A stretch of DNA of 64,000 nt from Lacibacter sp. H375 (GCF_037892425.1 NZ_JBBKTT010000001.1:2728001-2792000), one strand, 5' to 3'; shown: positions 46,132-54,983, counted from the first letter of the stretch. Notes: a model not told the origin generated them from the sequence alone. Translations and numbers: made by a program.

Positions 46132-46833
46132 ATGAAAAGAAACCTCATCGGTTTTTGTTTAGTTGTTTGCATTGGTCTGTTAGTTTCATCCTGTAAAAAA
46201 GAAGGATTCAACATTATTACAAAAGAGTTGAACGTTCGTGATTTTCACAAGCTTGAAATTGCCGGTGAATTTGATATACATGTTACACAAGGTGCCAATT
46301 ATAGTGTGCGTATAACAGGTACAGAACGAGACCTTGCTGAGCTGGAAGTAAAAGTATTTGATCAGTTATTATTAATGGACTATCCTCATTTCGATTTACG
46401 GCGAAGGAAAGGAACTATAACCATCACCATGCCTGCTTTACAGGATATGGTGTTTGCAGGTGAAAGCAATATTACTGTGGAAGGATTTACCGAAACAATT
46501 CCTGTGCGTGTGGAAACAAGCGGAGAAAGTAAGCTGTATCTAAAAATGAATGCACCCATGTTTCAACTGCTTGCATCCAGTCTTTCAGAAATAACCGTGA
46601 ATGGCATAGCAGGTGAACTAAAAGCAGAAACAGCAGGCGCCGCAAAGATCGATGCATACCAAACGCCGGTGATAAAAGGAACCGCTGTTGCCAGCAGCCA
46701 ATCAACTATAAAACTACATACGCTGCAATGGCTGAGTGCAACCGCAGGGGGTAAGAGCCGCATTTATTATAAAGGCAATCCACTTCAGGAAAATCTTGTA
46801 ATAGCTGGTGATGCACAAATCATCAAAGAATAA
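46132..46833 (+). CDS. Lipoprotein with head GIN (DUF2807-type) domain
   Basis: This is a 233-residue protein. A lipoprotein signal ends in VSSCKK (C21). The mature part begins with LNVRDFHKLEIAGEFDIHVTQG, the hallmark of the head-GIN domain, a right-handed beta-helix-like fold of exported Bacteroidota proteins. The repeated strand pattern continues to the C terminus. The function is unknown; many copies exist per genome in this phylum. The next gene is convergent. Confidence 0.87.
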   Translation: MKRNLIGFCLVVCIGLLVSSCKKEGFNIITKELNVRDFHKLEIAGEFDIHVTQGANYSVRITGTERDLAELEVKVFDQLLLMDYPHFDLRRRKGTITITMPALQDMVFAGESNITVEGFTETIPVRVETSGESKLYLKMNAPMFQLLASSLSEITVNGIAGELKAETAGAAKIDAYQTPVIKGTAVASSQSTIKLHTLQWLSATAGGKSRIYYKGNPLQENLVIAGDAQIIKE

Positions 46834-46890
46834 ATTTTCCAAAAAGCAGAACAGTTTAACATGCGAGTGGCAGTTAACGCAATTGATTCA

Positions 46891-47487
46891 TTAACTCTCC
46901 CTGTTCATGATATACACCAAATGCGGAAAGTTGCTGATATTATTTTTCTGCAACATGCGCCTGCGGTGGGTCTTCACTGTTTCAATACTGATGAAGAGTT
47001 GGCGTGCGACCTGCTTTGACGTGAGTCCTTCTGCAATAAGACGTGCAATTTCTTTTTCTCTATCAGTAAGATCAAGCTTCGGATAGCTACGTGCCGTTTG
47101 ACGTTTGATGAATTTATGAAAGGCCATTTGTACTGCCACCAGTAATTGCGTATCGTTATAAGGTTTCACGAGGTACATGACGGGATCGGCTGCAAATGCC
47201 TGTTGCAATGTTCTGCTGTCGCTGTAAGCAGTTAAGAAAATGATCTCTGCATCAAATTCTTCTTTTAATTGTAAAGCAAGCTCAGTTCCTTTTATATCTC
47301 CTTTGATATTGATATCGCATAATACAACAGCAGGAAATGTATTGCCCCTGCGACAGATGAGCAACGCCTCTGCCGCTGATTTAGCAATCCCCATCACTTC
47401 ATATCCCTCTTCCGTCAAGAGTTCTGCAATGCCATTTGCAATGATCAATTCATCTTCAACAATCAGTATACTGTTATTCGTCATCAT
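46891..47487 (-). CDS. Response regulator with REC and LuxR-type HTH
   Basis: This is a 198-residue two-component regulator. The receiver has D58 as the phospho-acceptor (VLCDINI) and K108 (LVKPY). The C-terminal LuxR-type HTH has LTDREKEIARLIAEGLTSKQVARQLFISIETVKTHRRRM. It overlaps the histidine kinase gene upstream by four bases (ATGA), so it is the cognate partner. The DNA targets are unknown. Confidence 0.94.
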   Translation of the reverse strand: MMTNNSILIVEDELIIANGIAELLTEEGYEVMGIAKSAAEALLICRRGNTFPAVVLCDINIKGDIKGTELALQLKEEFDAEIIFLTAYSDSRTLQQAFAADPVMYLVKPYNDTQLLVAVQMAFHKFIKRQTARSYPKLDLTDREKEIARLIAEGLTSKQVARQLFISIETVKTHRRRMLQKNNISNFPHLVYIMNRES

Positions 47488-48719
47488 TCTGTTTTCATTT
47501 GTATAGTGTACCTGGTACCTTGTTTATTAGTCACTTTCATCGAGGCGTCAAGCTGATTCACTAATATATCTACGAGTTTCAGGCCAAAACCGCTTTCTGC
47601 TTCATTATTATTTTTTAACCCAATGCCGTTATCGGCAATGCTGAGTTGTAATTCATCACCTGTTTGCTGCAGTTGTATATAAAGCTTTGGATGAGTTGTT
47701 TGTTTAAATGCATGTTTACAGGCATTGGTCACCAGTTCATTTACAATAAGTCCAATTGATACTGCACGATCAATATTCATTGATGGATTGGGAAGCTGCA
47801 CGGTGGTTTCTACAGCAAATGCAGGCAAACCAAAACTACCCGCCAATGAAGATGTGAGTTGTTGTAAGTAATCCTGCATGTTAACAGCAGCAAGTTCGTT
47901 ATCAACATATAGTTTCTGGTGGATCATGGCCATGGCATCAACTCTTGTTTTACTTTCCTGCAGTGCTGTTTTTGCATGTTCATCTTCCACCCGGTTCGAT
48001 TGCAGACTCATTAAACTTGATACCACCTGCAGGTTGTTTTTTACACGATGATGCAGTTCACGAATAAGCGACTGAATGTAAATGTTCTTTTCCTGCGCAT
48101 CGGCATACAAAGTTTCCAGTTCTTTTTTCTGCAGCATAATAGTGCGTTGTTCTCGATCGTAACTGCGGCGAAACAACCAGATCACTAAAGCTGTAAAAAA
48201 TAATGTATATGAAAGCGATATTGCATAATCAGCAATACGCTGTGCATTGGTGTTGTAGGGGATGATCCATTCAGGATTATAGTATTCAATCACTAACAGA
48301 CTAATGATCGATACAGCATACATAACATAAAAGAATAACTGCATGCCCGGCGGCGAAATTAACAGCAGGGCTGTAAGAATCATGACCATTAAATAGATGG
48401 TTGGACCCAGCGATGCACCATTATAAAAAAACAAAGGACCAAGTACAATAATTGTTGCAAGAGTAAACCCGATCAGCAAAGCCGGGTTAAACAGTTTCCT
48501 GAAACGTGAAAGGTAAAAGGTGAGCAGGGTAAGTGATGCCCCCGTTATGCCCAATATGATAGTGGTGGGGTGTAGGCCCAGGATAGAATTAAAGACTGTG
48601 CCTTGTATGGAAAAAACAGCAAGAACAAAGCTGGTAAGATTAAAGATCCTTTGTTCAAAAGAAAACGCTTTGTCGGTACCGGCAATTAAATAATATAGTT
48701 TTCGCAGCATAGCCATCAC
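47484..48719 (-). CDS. Membrane histidine kinase (HisKA_2/HWE-like)
   Basis: This is a 411-residue sensor. The N-terminal 185 residues hold about six membrane helices with almost no periplasmic loop, suggesting an intramembrane sensor. After a short linker, the HisKA_2-type dimerisation motif ELHHRVKNNLQ has its phospho-acceptor at H224. The ATPase part has the N-box VNELVTNACKHAF near 327 and DNGIGL near 363. HWE/HisKA_2 kinases usually act in two-component systems with single-domain or LuxR-type receivers, as here. It overlaps its regulator by four bases. The signal is unknown. Confidence 0.92.
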   Translation of the reverse strand: MMAMLRKLYYLIAGTDKAFSFEQRIFNLTSFVLAVFSIQGTVFNSILGLHPTTIILGITGASLTLLTFYLSRFRKLFNPALLIGFTLATIIVLGPLFFYNGASLGPTIYLMVMILTALLLISPPGMQLFFYVMYAVSIISLLVIEYYNPEWIIPYNTNAQRIADYAISLSYTLFFTALVIWLFRRSYDREQRTIMLQKKELETLYADAQEKNIYIQSLIRELHHRVKNNLQVVSSLMSLQSNRVEDEHAKTALQESKTRVDAMAMIHQKLYVDNELAAVNMQDYLQQLTSSLAGSFGLPAFAVETTVQLPNPSMNIDRAVSIGLIVNELVTNACKHAFKQTTHPKLYIQLQQTGDELQLSIADNGIGLKNNNEAESGFGLKLVDILVNQLDASMKVTNKQGTRYTIQMKTE

Positions 48720-49058
48720 GGGGTCGCTAATTTCTGAATGCGGTTGGTAAATACGAGCAGTTGAAACCGCTTGAAAATAACGATTAATACTAAGCCGGCA
48801 AGCATTTGTTTGGAGTTTATTGTTGAGTTGGATTTTTGTTGCAAACCTATAGGTTCAACAAAGCTTCATTGGCGGTTGTCAATCTTTTTATTCCCAGTTA
48901 TCCGGGAGGCAGCTGGTATTCTTTTTGCAGTTTTTTATTCATGTATTTAACAGGAATATAACCTCATGAACCCGTTGCCGCAACTGTGCCACACATGTTG
49001 CAAAAGCAGGAAGAGGTAAATTTGTAATTATTAATAATAATAAAAAAAATTGATGATC
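48720..49058. other. Intergenic region upstream of kinase and zinc-ribbon gene
   Basis: These 339 bases separate two divergent units. Besides the sigma-54-like site at 48914 I see no gene or hairpin. No matching promoter for the kinase was recognised. Confidence 0.5.
48914..48929 (+). promoter_or_regulatory. Sigma-54-like element, far upstream of the zinc-ribbon gene
   Basis: TGGTATTCTTTTTGCA has the GG and TTGCA at exact -24/-12 spacing, with TAT where CAC is usual. The ATG at 49059 is 129 bases on, so a long leader is implied. Confidence 0.3.
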
Positions 49059-49319
49059 ATGAAATGCCCGGTTTGTTCAACTGTTGATCTTGTAATGTCG
49101 GAAAGACAGAATATTGAAATTGATTATTGCCCCAATTGCAGAGGCATTTGGCTGGATAGAGGTGAGCTCGACAAGATAATCGACAAAGTAGTGGCAAGTG
49201 AAAAAAGCAGCAACACTGCCGTTCCGCCACCCGCTGCCAATTACAGTAATGACTATAAACAGCAGCAACATGCCTACAAGCACCATAAGAAACATTGGTT
49301 GAATGATTTGTTTGATTAA
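49059..49319 (+). CDS. Zinc-ribbon (zf-TFIIB) small protein
   Basis: This is an 86-residue protein. Two CxxC pairs, CPVC at the start and CPNC about 21 residues later, followed by RGIWLDRGELDKII, form the TFIIB-type zinc ribbon family. The C-terminal half is histidine and glutamine rich (KQQQHAYKHHKK). The function is unknown; in other bacteria it is a small regulator-like protein. The ATG at 49059 gives the typical MKCPVC start; an ATG two codons upstream is also possible. A terminator follows. Confidence 0.87.
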   Translation: MKCPVCSTVDLVMSERQNIEIDYCPNCRGIWLDRGELDKIIDKVVASEKSSNTAVPPPAANYSNDYKQQQHAYKHHKKHWLNDLFD

Positions 49320-49354
49320 GATTTATTTGCAGGTTAATGTTCTTGTAAACACCA

Positions 49355-49390
49355 AAAAAAAGGCTGCCCTCACCGGCAGCCTTTTTGGTT
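49355..49390 (+). terminator. Intrinsic terminator after the zinc-ribbon gene
   Basis: GGCTGCC (49362-49368) pairs with GGCAGCC (49375-49381), flanked by A and T runs. It can also act on the minus-strand gene ending at 49409. Confidence 0.85.
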
Positions 49391-49408
49391 GGTTGTAAAA
49401 AAGCACTC

Positions 49409-50047
49409 TTACAGCACCGTTAGTGCACCTGTATAAATACTGTTGGCAATGTTCTTTCCATCGGCCGAAATAAAGCCAATGAATGTATGCACCTGTTCAC
49501 CGCTGAAACTGCTTACAGCAAATGCATCGGCACCTGCACTCCGCACAGCACCGGCAGTAGTGTAAATACATTGGTTGCGTGCAGGACAATACACCACCAG
49601 TATACTGGTATCCGTACTTTGTGCACGACCAACACCGGTATTGTCTGTCCATTGGAAACTAACGGTGCCGGCTACCGTACTTGTAGCCGAAGGATTGCCT
49701 GCGTTGGGCAAATCGCCACGGCTTACCAGCGCCAATGCATAGTCGATTGTGTAAGCAGGATAGGCACCCGCTATTGCATTTTTGAGCGTGTAACGCATGG
49801 CATTGTTAAAACCACTCATCTCTACAGCAAACTCACGGAAGCTGGTAGAGAGCAAACCCGTCATTGGTTGCAGAAATTTCATGGTGGTTGAAAACTTTGC
49901 CTGTTGTTCAAGCTGCGGTTGTGAAAAACTGGTACGGCGGCTTGTGCTTTGGCTGCGGAGGTAGCTGATACCTTTCCAGCTGCCGCCAATTACGGTACCT
50001 ACTGTACCACTGATGGGACCTAAGATCCCTTTGTTCATGATAGCCAT
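49409..50047 (-). CDS. DUF6266 family protein
   Basis: This is a 212-residue protein beginning MAIMNKGILGPISGTVGTVIGGSWKG, the hallmark of a Bacteroidota-specific family with unknown function. The start at 50047 places this motif at the N terminus. The protein has no signal peptide and no catalytic motif. The sequence upstream is cysteine-rich if read in frame, but has no coding character. Its upstream region shares the repeat cluster at 50268-50345 with the divergent HTH gene, so both may be controlled there. Confidence 0.82.
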   Translation of the reverse strand: MAIMNKGILGPISGTVGTVIGGSWKGISYLRSQSTSRRTSFSQPQLEQQAKFSTTMKFLQPMTGLLSTSFREFAVEMSGFNNAMRYTLKNAIAGAYPAYTIDYALALVSRGDLPNAGNPSATSTVAGTVSFQWTDNTGVGRAQSTDTSILVVYCPARNQCIYTTAGAVRSAGADAFAVSSFSGEQVHTFIGFISADGKNIANSIYTGALTVL

Positions 50048-50267
50048 GATGGTTGTTTTTAAAGGTTTTGGAAAAATTGTTTTTGCAACTACCCTTTTCT
50101 GCAGCGCTAACAGTGCAGGGCAGCCGCAGATAATAAAACTCTGCAGGCTCCCTGTTTGGTATATGTGTGTTTCGTTTTGCATGCAATTGCAACAGCCTTC
50201 ACAGGATTGCATACAGTTGCATGGTTTTGCATTCCGTTTGGGTGGCACATCCAGGCATTATCTTGTC
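50048..50267. other. Intergenic region before DUF6266 with TTGCAT words
   Basis: The words TTGCATGCAATTGCAA (50176-50191) and ATTGCATACAGTTGCATGG (50206-50224) lie close together, a short repeat motif upstream of the DUF6266 gene. I see no gene. Confidence 0.4.
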
Positions 50268-50345
50268 CGTACCTGCTTCGTACCATTGCCGTACCTGCTT
50301 CGGATCACGGTTTGCAAAATGCGAACGTGGTACGAAGCAGGTACG
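50268..50345. promoter_or_regulatory. Dyad and iteron-like cluster between DUF6266 and HTH genes
   Basis: CGTACCTGCTTCGTACCA (50268-50285) and its exact inverse, TGGTACGAAGCAGGTACG (50328-50345), form an 18-base dyad with a 42-base centre. A further copy of CCGTACCTGCTTCG stands at 50289-50302, in direct orientation 22 bases after the first copy at 50267-50280. This resembles an operator array. It lies between the divergent starts of the DUF6266 gene and the HTH gene. Confidence 0.6.
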
Positions 50346-50496
50346 AACAGGCTGCAGCCATGGTCTGAAGCAGTTATGCCTGTATTAACCCGTTTATAAA
50401 TTTCTCAGGCATAAACAGCAGTTAACGTGTTGCAACGCTTGCAAAAACAAAACGTGCTGCTTATTTTACTTTTCACATACTAACCCAACAACTTGC

Positions 50497-50709
50497 ATGG
50501 AAAAACACGAACCACAACCACAGCTGCCCATTACATTGGATGAACCTATGTACGATAAACAGGATATTCTGCAACTCTTTCATATCAGCAACCGCACACT
50601 TGTTACCTGGCGAAAGAACGGCATCATCCCTTTTCTGCAGATCGGCGGGAAAATTTATTATCCTAAAAATTTAGTGGAAGCACAATTGGAGAAGTACAGG
50701 AAGAGGTAG
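50497..50709 (+). CDS. Small helix-turn-helix DNA-binding protein (excisionase/MerR-like)
   Basis: This is a 70-residue protein. DKQDILQLFHISNRTLVTWRKNGIIPFLQIGGKIYYPK is the winged HTH of the helix_turn_helix family 17, used by Bacteroidota mobile-element regulators and excisionases. A proline/glutamine-rich N-terminal lead is present. It stands next to the 18-base dyad and the type I restriction locus, so it may regulate one of them, but that is inferred. Its stop codon (TAG) is also the first word of a tandem repeat. Confidence 0.75.
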   Translation: MEKHEPQPQLPITLDEPMYDKQDILQLFHISNRTLVTWRKNGIIPFLQIGGKIYYPKNLVEAQLEKYRKR

Positions 50710-50820
50710 CCGGTAGTTGTTAGCCGGTAGTTGTTAGCCGGTAGTTGTTAGTGGGTAGGCGAGAGTGGTGAGTAATGAGTAATGAGTGATGAGTGGTGGT
50801 AGTCAGTCGTCTATCGTCCC
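50707..50820. repeat. Composite tandem repeat at the left edge of the restriction locus
   Basis: Three perfect copies of TAGCCGGTAGTTGT (50707-50720, 50721-50734, 50735-50748) start at the HTH stop codon. Then follow GAGTAATGAGTAATGAGTG words, and at 50806-50818 GTCGTCTATCGTC. The last word returns at 59805-59817, on the other side of the restriction locus. Confidence 0.8.
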
Positions 50821-50824
50821 TGGT

Positions 50825-53800
50825 CTATTTATTCATTTCTCCTGCAATCAACTCCGCTTGTTTCAAGACTGTATCTGTAGCGAGTTGTTGCATATCAGGG
50901 GGGTAACCAAATTGACGAAGTGTGCGCTTTACAATTACTTTCAATTTTGCTTTTACACTTTCTTTGATGGTCCAGTCGATGGATGCATTTTCTTTTACTC
51001 GTTCATACAATACAACAGCCAGTTCACGGAGTTTATCTTTTGTCATTAACTCTTTGGCGCTATCGTTATTGGCAACTGCCGTATAAAACGCATATTCATA
51101 ATCAGTCATTCCTAATTCGGCAGCTTCTTTATCCATATTGGTAATGTCTTTACCCAGTTTAATGAGTTCGTCGATTACCTCTGCTGCTGTAAGAATTTTA
51201 TTATGATATTTTTTTATGCTGTTCTCCAGCATCTCCATTAATGTTTTACTTTTTACAAGATTCTTTTTAATGCGTGATTTTAATTCATCGTTCAGCAACT
51301 TGCGTAATACTTCCAAGGCAATGTTCTTATGCTCCATGCCTTTCAGTTCAAGCAGAAACTCTTCTGATAAAATGGAAATATCCGGCTTCTTGATGCCAGC
51401 TGCATCAAACACATCAATCACTTTGTCTGATACCAAGGCCTGATCAATCACTTGTCGGATGGTGGTTTCAATTTCTTCATCGGTTCGTCCTGTGCCTGTG
51501 CTGTCGAACTTCGCCAGCCTTGCTTTCACTGCCTGGAAAAAAGAAACTTCATCTTTTACATCCATTGCAGCATCATGTGGTATTGCAATAGCAAATGCTT
51601 TTGACAAAGCAGTTACTTCGTTGATGTATCGTTTCTTGCCATCATCCAAACCAAGTATATGTTCTTCTGCTGCAAGTATCAACGATAGTTTGCGTGATGT
51701 ATCAGCATCAAAATAATCTTCATACGCAAAACGCTTACTGTTTGGCGGAGAGGCATCAAACATTTGTGATACTACTTCCAGTTTTTCCTGCATCAGTTCT
51801 ACAGCCTGTTCCTGTAGAATTGTAGGATCACCTTTGCCACCTGCATCAGAGTAAAAGGAGAGTGCTTTCTTTAAATCTGAAGCAATACCGAGATAGTCAA
51901 CTATCAAACCACCGGGTTTGTCTTTATACACACGGTTCACCCTTGCAATAGCCTGCATCAGGTTATGTCCCTTCATTGGTTTATCAATGTACAGTGTATG
52001 CATACTCGGTGCATCAAAACCGGTAAGCCACATATCCCTTACGATCACGAGTTTTAATTCATCACCCGGATCTTTCATACGGTCGGCCAGTAAGCGACGC
52101 TGATCTTTTGAGGTATGATGTTTTGAAATAGCTGCACCGTCTGATGATGCAGATGTCATCACCACTTTCAACACACCTTTGTTTAAATCTTTGTGGTGCC
52201 ATTCAGGTTTTAATGCAATGATGGCAGCATACAATTCAGCAGCAATACGTCGGCTCATGGTTACAATCATGGCCTTTCCTTCAAACACCTGTTGCCGTTG
52301 TTCAAAATGTGTAACAATATCTTTGGCAATATTGGCAATCCGTTTTTCACTTCCCACCAATGCTTCTAACTGTGTCCACTTGGCTTTTGCTTTTTGTGTA
52401 GTGGTTAATTCTTCCTGGTCTAATTCATCATCTACTTCTTTCACCAGTTCTTTTCCTTCTTCACTTAAACTTACTTTGGCTAAACGGCTTTCATAATAAA
52501 TACGAACAGTTGCGCCATCTTCCACTGCCTGTGCAATATCATATACATCCACATAGTTACCGAATACTGCCGGTGTGTTTACATCTGTATTTTCAATTGG
52601 CGTGCCCGTAAAACCAAGATAGGTAGCGTTGGGTAATGCATCACGCAGGTATTTGGCGAAGCCATACACAATTCTCTTACCGGTTACATTTCCTGCTTTA
52701 TCTTTTTCATCAACTGTTTTTGCTTTAAATCCATACTGGGTACGATGTGCTTCATCAGCCACCACAATAATGTTACTGCGTTCCGATAATGTTTCATACA
52801 CATTCCCTTCATCGGGTTGAAATTTCTGAATGGTGGTAAACACTACACCACCACTTGCCACTTTCAGCAACTCTTTTAAGTGATTGCTGTTTTCGGCCTG
52901 CACAGGTTCCTGCCGCAAGAGTTGTTTGGATGCAGCAAACGTATCGAACAGCTGATCATCCAGATCGTTACGATCTGTAATCACCAACACCGTTGGGTTG
53001 TGCATGGCCAATACGATCTTACCGGTATAAAATACCATAGACAAAGATTTGCCGCTTCCCTGTGTATGCCATACAACTCCACCTTTACGATCGCCGACAG
53101 GTTGTTGCTTTACAGCAGGTAAACCATAGCTTTCAGGGGATTCCTGTAAAAGATGTTCGTTCTGAAACGCATTCCCCTCTCGGGAGGGGTTAGGGGTGGG
53201 TTCAATAAAACCAGATGCCCGTAACGTACTTTCTACAGCCCTGTTCACAGCATAGTATTGATGATAAGCCGCCAGTTTTTTTACTGTACTGATCGTTGTA
53301 ATGCCAGTTGCTCCATCTTCCTTCTTCGATTTTTCAAACACAATAAAGTGACGGATAATATCAAGCAGGGTTTCTTTATTCAACATTCCTGCAATCAATG
53401 TCTCCAATTGACTTACTAAGTGTGATGCTTCTGCTTTACCATCGGCCGATTTCCATGCCATATAACGGCTAAGGCCAGCCGAAACAGAACCTGCTTTTGC
53501 TTCCAGCCCGTCGGAAATAATATTGAAACCATTGTAGATAAACAGCGAAGGAATCATAGCCTTGTAGGTATCGATCTGCTGCCAGGCCGATTTAATTGTT
53601 GCATTTTCATCGGCTGCATTTTTCAGTTCCATTACCACCAATGGAATACCGTTTACAAACACAATTACATCGGGCCGTTTGTTGTGGTTGTTTTCAATAA
53701 TGGTAAACTGGTTGGCAACTACAAATTCGTTGTTGAGCGGATTGTTGAAATCGATGAGCCATACACGGTCGCCACGATCATCGCCATCAACACGTTTGTT

Positions 53801-54097
53801 TACGGGAATACCTTCGGTAAGATAACGGTGAAAGGTTTCGTTGTTGGTCAGTAACTCCGGCGATGCAATGCGTTGTATTTCACGGACGGCTTCTGTATGT
53901 GCTGTGGCAGGCAGGGATGGGTTAATCTTTTGTACCGCTTTTTGCAGTCTAACGGTTAAGAGCACCTGCTCAAAGCTTTCCCGTTCAGGAGTTTCACTAT
54001 CCGGTGCAATAGCTGGGCCATAGATGTACGAATAACCTAATTGTTCAAGGCGTTGGATGGTTAGCAGCTCAATGTGGTTTTCGGAAATGTGGCTCAT
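50825..54097 (-). CDS. hsdR: Type I restriction enzyme R subunit (HsdR) with in-frame repeat insertion
   Basis: This is a 1090-residue motor-nuclease subunit. The PD-(D/E)xK nuclease is at the N terminus (D143 in RPDVIVF; E157-L-K159). The helicase domain has the Walker A HTQGSGKS at 344-351, and DEAHR marks motif II near residue 446. The C-terminal half has the helical coupling region of the family. Residues 300-309 (PTPNPSREGN) derive from a GC-rich palindromic repeat between nuclease and motor. The gene ends directly at the repeat at 50820. It needs HsdM and HsdS to act, and sits apart from them behind a terminator. Confidence 0.94.
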   Translation of the reverse strand: MSHISENHIELLTIQRLEQLGYSYIYGPAIAPDSETPERESFEQVLLTVRLQKAVQKINPSLPATAHTEAVREIQRIASPELLTNNETFHRYLTEGIPVNKRVDGDDRGDRVWLIDFNNPLNNEFVVANQFTIIENNHNKRPDVIVFVNGIPLVVMELKNAADENATIKSAWQQIDTYKAMIPSLFIYNGFNIISDGLEAKAGSVSAGLSRYMAWKSADGKAEASHLVSQLETLIAGMLNKETLLDIIRHFIVFEKSKKEDGATGITTISTVKKLAAYHQYYAVNRAVESTLRASGFIEPTPNPSREGNAFQNEHLLQESPESYGLPAVKQQPVGDRKGGVVWHTQGSGKSLSMVFYTGKIVLAMHNPTVLVITDRNDLDDQLFDTFAASKQLLRQEPVQAENSNHLKELLKVASGGVVFTTIQKFQPDEGNVYETLSERSNIIVVADEAHRTQYGFKAKTVDEKDKAGNVTGKRIVYGFAKYLRDALPNATYLGFTGTPIENTDVNTPAVFGNYVDVYDIAQAVEDGATVRIYYESRLAKVSLSEEGKELVKEVDDELDQEELTTTQKAKAKWTQLEALVGSEKRIANIAKDIVTHFEQRQQVFEGKAMIVTMSRRIAAELYAAIIALKPEWHHKDLNKGVLKVVMTSASSDGAAISKHHTSKDQRRLLADRMKDPGDELKLVIVRDMWLTGFDAPSMHTLYIDKPMKGHNLMQAIARVNRVYKDKPGGLIVDYLGIASDLKKALSFYSDAGGKGDPTILQEQAVELMQEKLEVVSQMFDASPPNSKRFAYEDYFDADTSRKLSLILAAEEHILGLDDGKKRYINEVTALSKAFAIAIPHDAAMDVKDEVSFFQAVKARLAKFDSTGTGRTDEEIETTIRQVIDQALVSDKVIDVFDAAGIKKPDISILSEEFLLELKGMEHKNIALEVLRKLLNDELKSRIKKNLVKSKTLMEMLENSIKKYHNKILTAAEVIDELIKLGKDITNMDKEAAELGMTDYEYAFYTAVANNDSAKELMTKDKLRELAVVLYERVKENASIDWTIKESVKAKLKVIVKRTLRQFGYPPDMQQLATDTVLKQAELIAGEMNK
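53171..53203. repeat. CCCCTC-GAGGGG palindromic repeat inside hsdR
   Basis: CCCCTC (53174-53179) and GAGGGG (53184-53189) flank a 4-base centre, followed by TTAGGGGTGGG. It encodes the PTPNPSREGN peptide in HsdR. In my knowledge such sequences recur in Bacteroidota genomes. Confidence 0.75.
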
Positions 54098-54104
54098 GTA
54101 GCTT

Positions 54105-54145
54105 AAAAATATAAAAAAGCCGCTAGGTTTTGCTAACGGCTTTGA
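54105..54145 (-). terminator. Intrinsic terminator between the 269-residue gene and hsdR
   Basis: An imperfect stem, AAAGCCGCTAG-type at 54116-54126 with CTAACGGCTTT at 54133-54143, is followed on the minus strand by a T-rich run. It suggests that hsdR is transcribed separately from the upstream genes. Confidence 0.7.
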
Positions 54146-54173
54146 AAATCAAGTGAATTTTTGATGAAGAGGA

Positions 54174-54983
54174 TTACCAAAAATCAAGAATATGCTGGGG
54201 TTTTAAAATCTTGGCTCCAACAACAAAGTTGCCAAAATTGTCATCAAACCATATACGGTTATAATTTTCTTTTGACAACTTTTTCCATTCGAGTTGTTTT
54301 TGTTTTAGTGTATCGCCAACAGCGCTACCTAAATAAGCTAACTCGTCAGATTTTTCCTGGAAGTTTTTAATGAGCATATCATTTACAACTGCCCATAGAT
54401 ACCAGGTTTCGTTTGTTGTATTTTTCCCTTTTATGCCTTTATCACTGTCATATACAATTACTGTATCAGGATTAAAAAAGCTCAAACCAATATCGCAATT
54501 TGGCTTGTTACTATTGTCTTTTTGAAAATAAAAAAGAACCTGACCAAGTTTTGCTTTTTGCGATAATAAAAGTGTCTTTCTTATACTATCCGAATACTTA
54601 TACCTTTTATCGTCTCTGATTCTGAAGTTATTTGCACCTTCAGGACCAATCCAACCAAATCTTGGTAAGGCGTCTGCTTCTGCATCTTTTATCATTTTGT
54701 CAGCAGTTGCATGAATTTTACCACTTACTTTAATTTCATATTCTTCACCGGGTCTTATTTCAATACCTGTATTCGACCAGCAATCGCAGGCAGGCAGCAC
54801 AGAGTTTGCTATTACATTTTTCTTATCGATTAAAGTAATGAGCGTTTTGTCGTTTGAATAATCAATATTAAACTCAGTATGATCGGCTATTCTACTTAAA
54901 AAAAACAGTAAAGAAAACAGTACAACCCCGAGTACTAAGAGGAACCTTGCTGTGTTTCCCCAAGTTTTAAGAATGTGTTCCAT
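54174..54983 (-). CDS. Membrane-anchored protein with a lectin-like beta-sandwich signature
   Basis: This is a 269-residue protein with one N-terminal membrane helix (about 13-31) and a large extracytoplasmic part. Segments WSNTGIEIRPGEEYEIKVSGKI and RFGWIGPEG (about 69-90 and 108-116) recall the PA-IL/LecA-like beta-sandwich, where a TG-x-x-L-PGD strand pair precedes a WGPDG calcium/sugar loop. This resemblance is weak and by eye only. Two cysteines lie near 65-67 (ACDC). The gene sits in the restriction locus between hsdS and hsdR, with no evident functional link. A terminator follows. Confidence 0.55.
   Translation of the reverse strand: MEHILKTWGNTARFLLVLGVVLFSLLFFLSRIADHTEFNIDYSNDKTLITLIDKKNVIANSVLPACDCWSNTGIEIRPGEEYEIKVSGKIHATADKMIKDAEADALPRFGWIGPEGANNFRIRDDKRYKYSDSIRKTLLLSQKAKLGQVLFYFQKDNSNKPNCDIGLSFFNPDTVIVYDSDKGIKGKNTTNETWYLWAVVNDMLIKNFQEKSDELAYLGSAVGDTLKQKQLEWKKLSKENYNRIWFDDNFGNFVVGAKILKPQHILDFW

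Noticed and set aside
50176-50224. TTGCAT word cluster as a CRISPR or iteron array
   Set aside because: The copies are too few and differ in spacing and sequence. No cas or replication gene is near.
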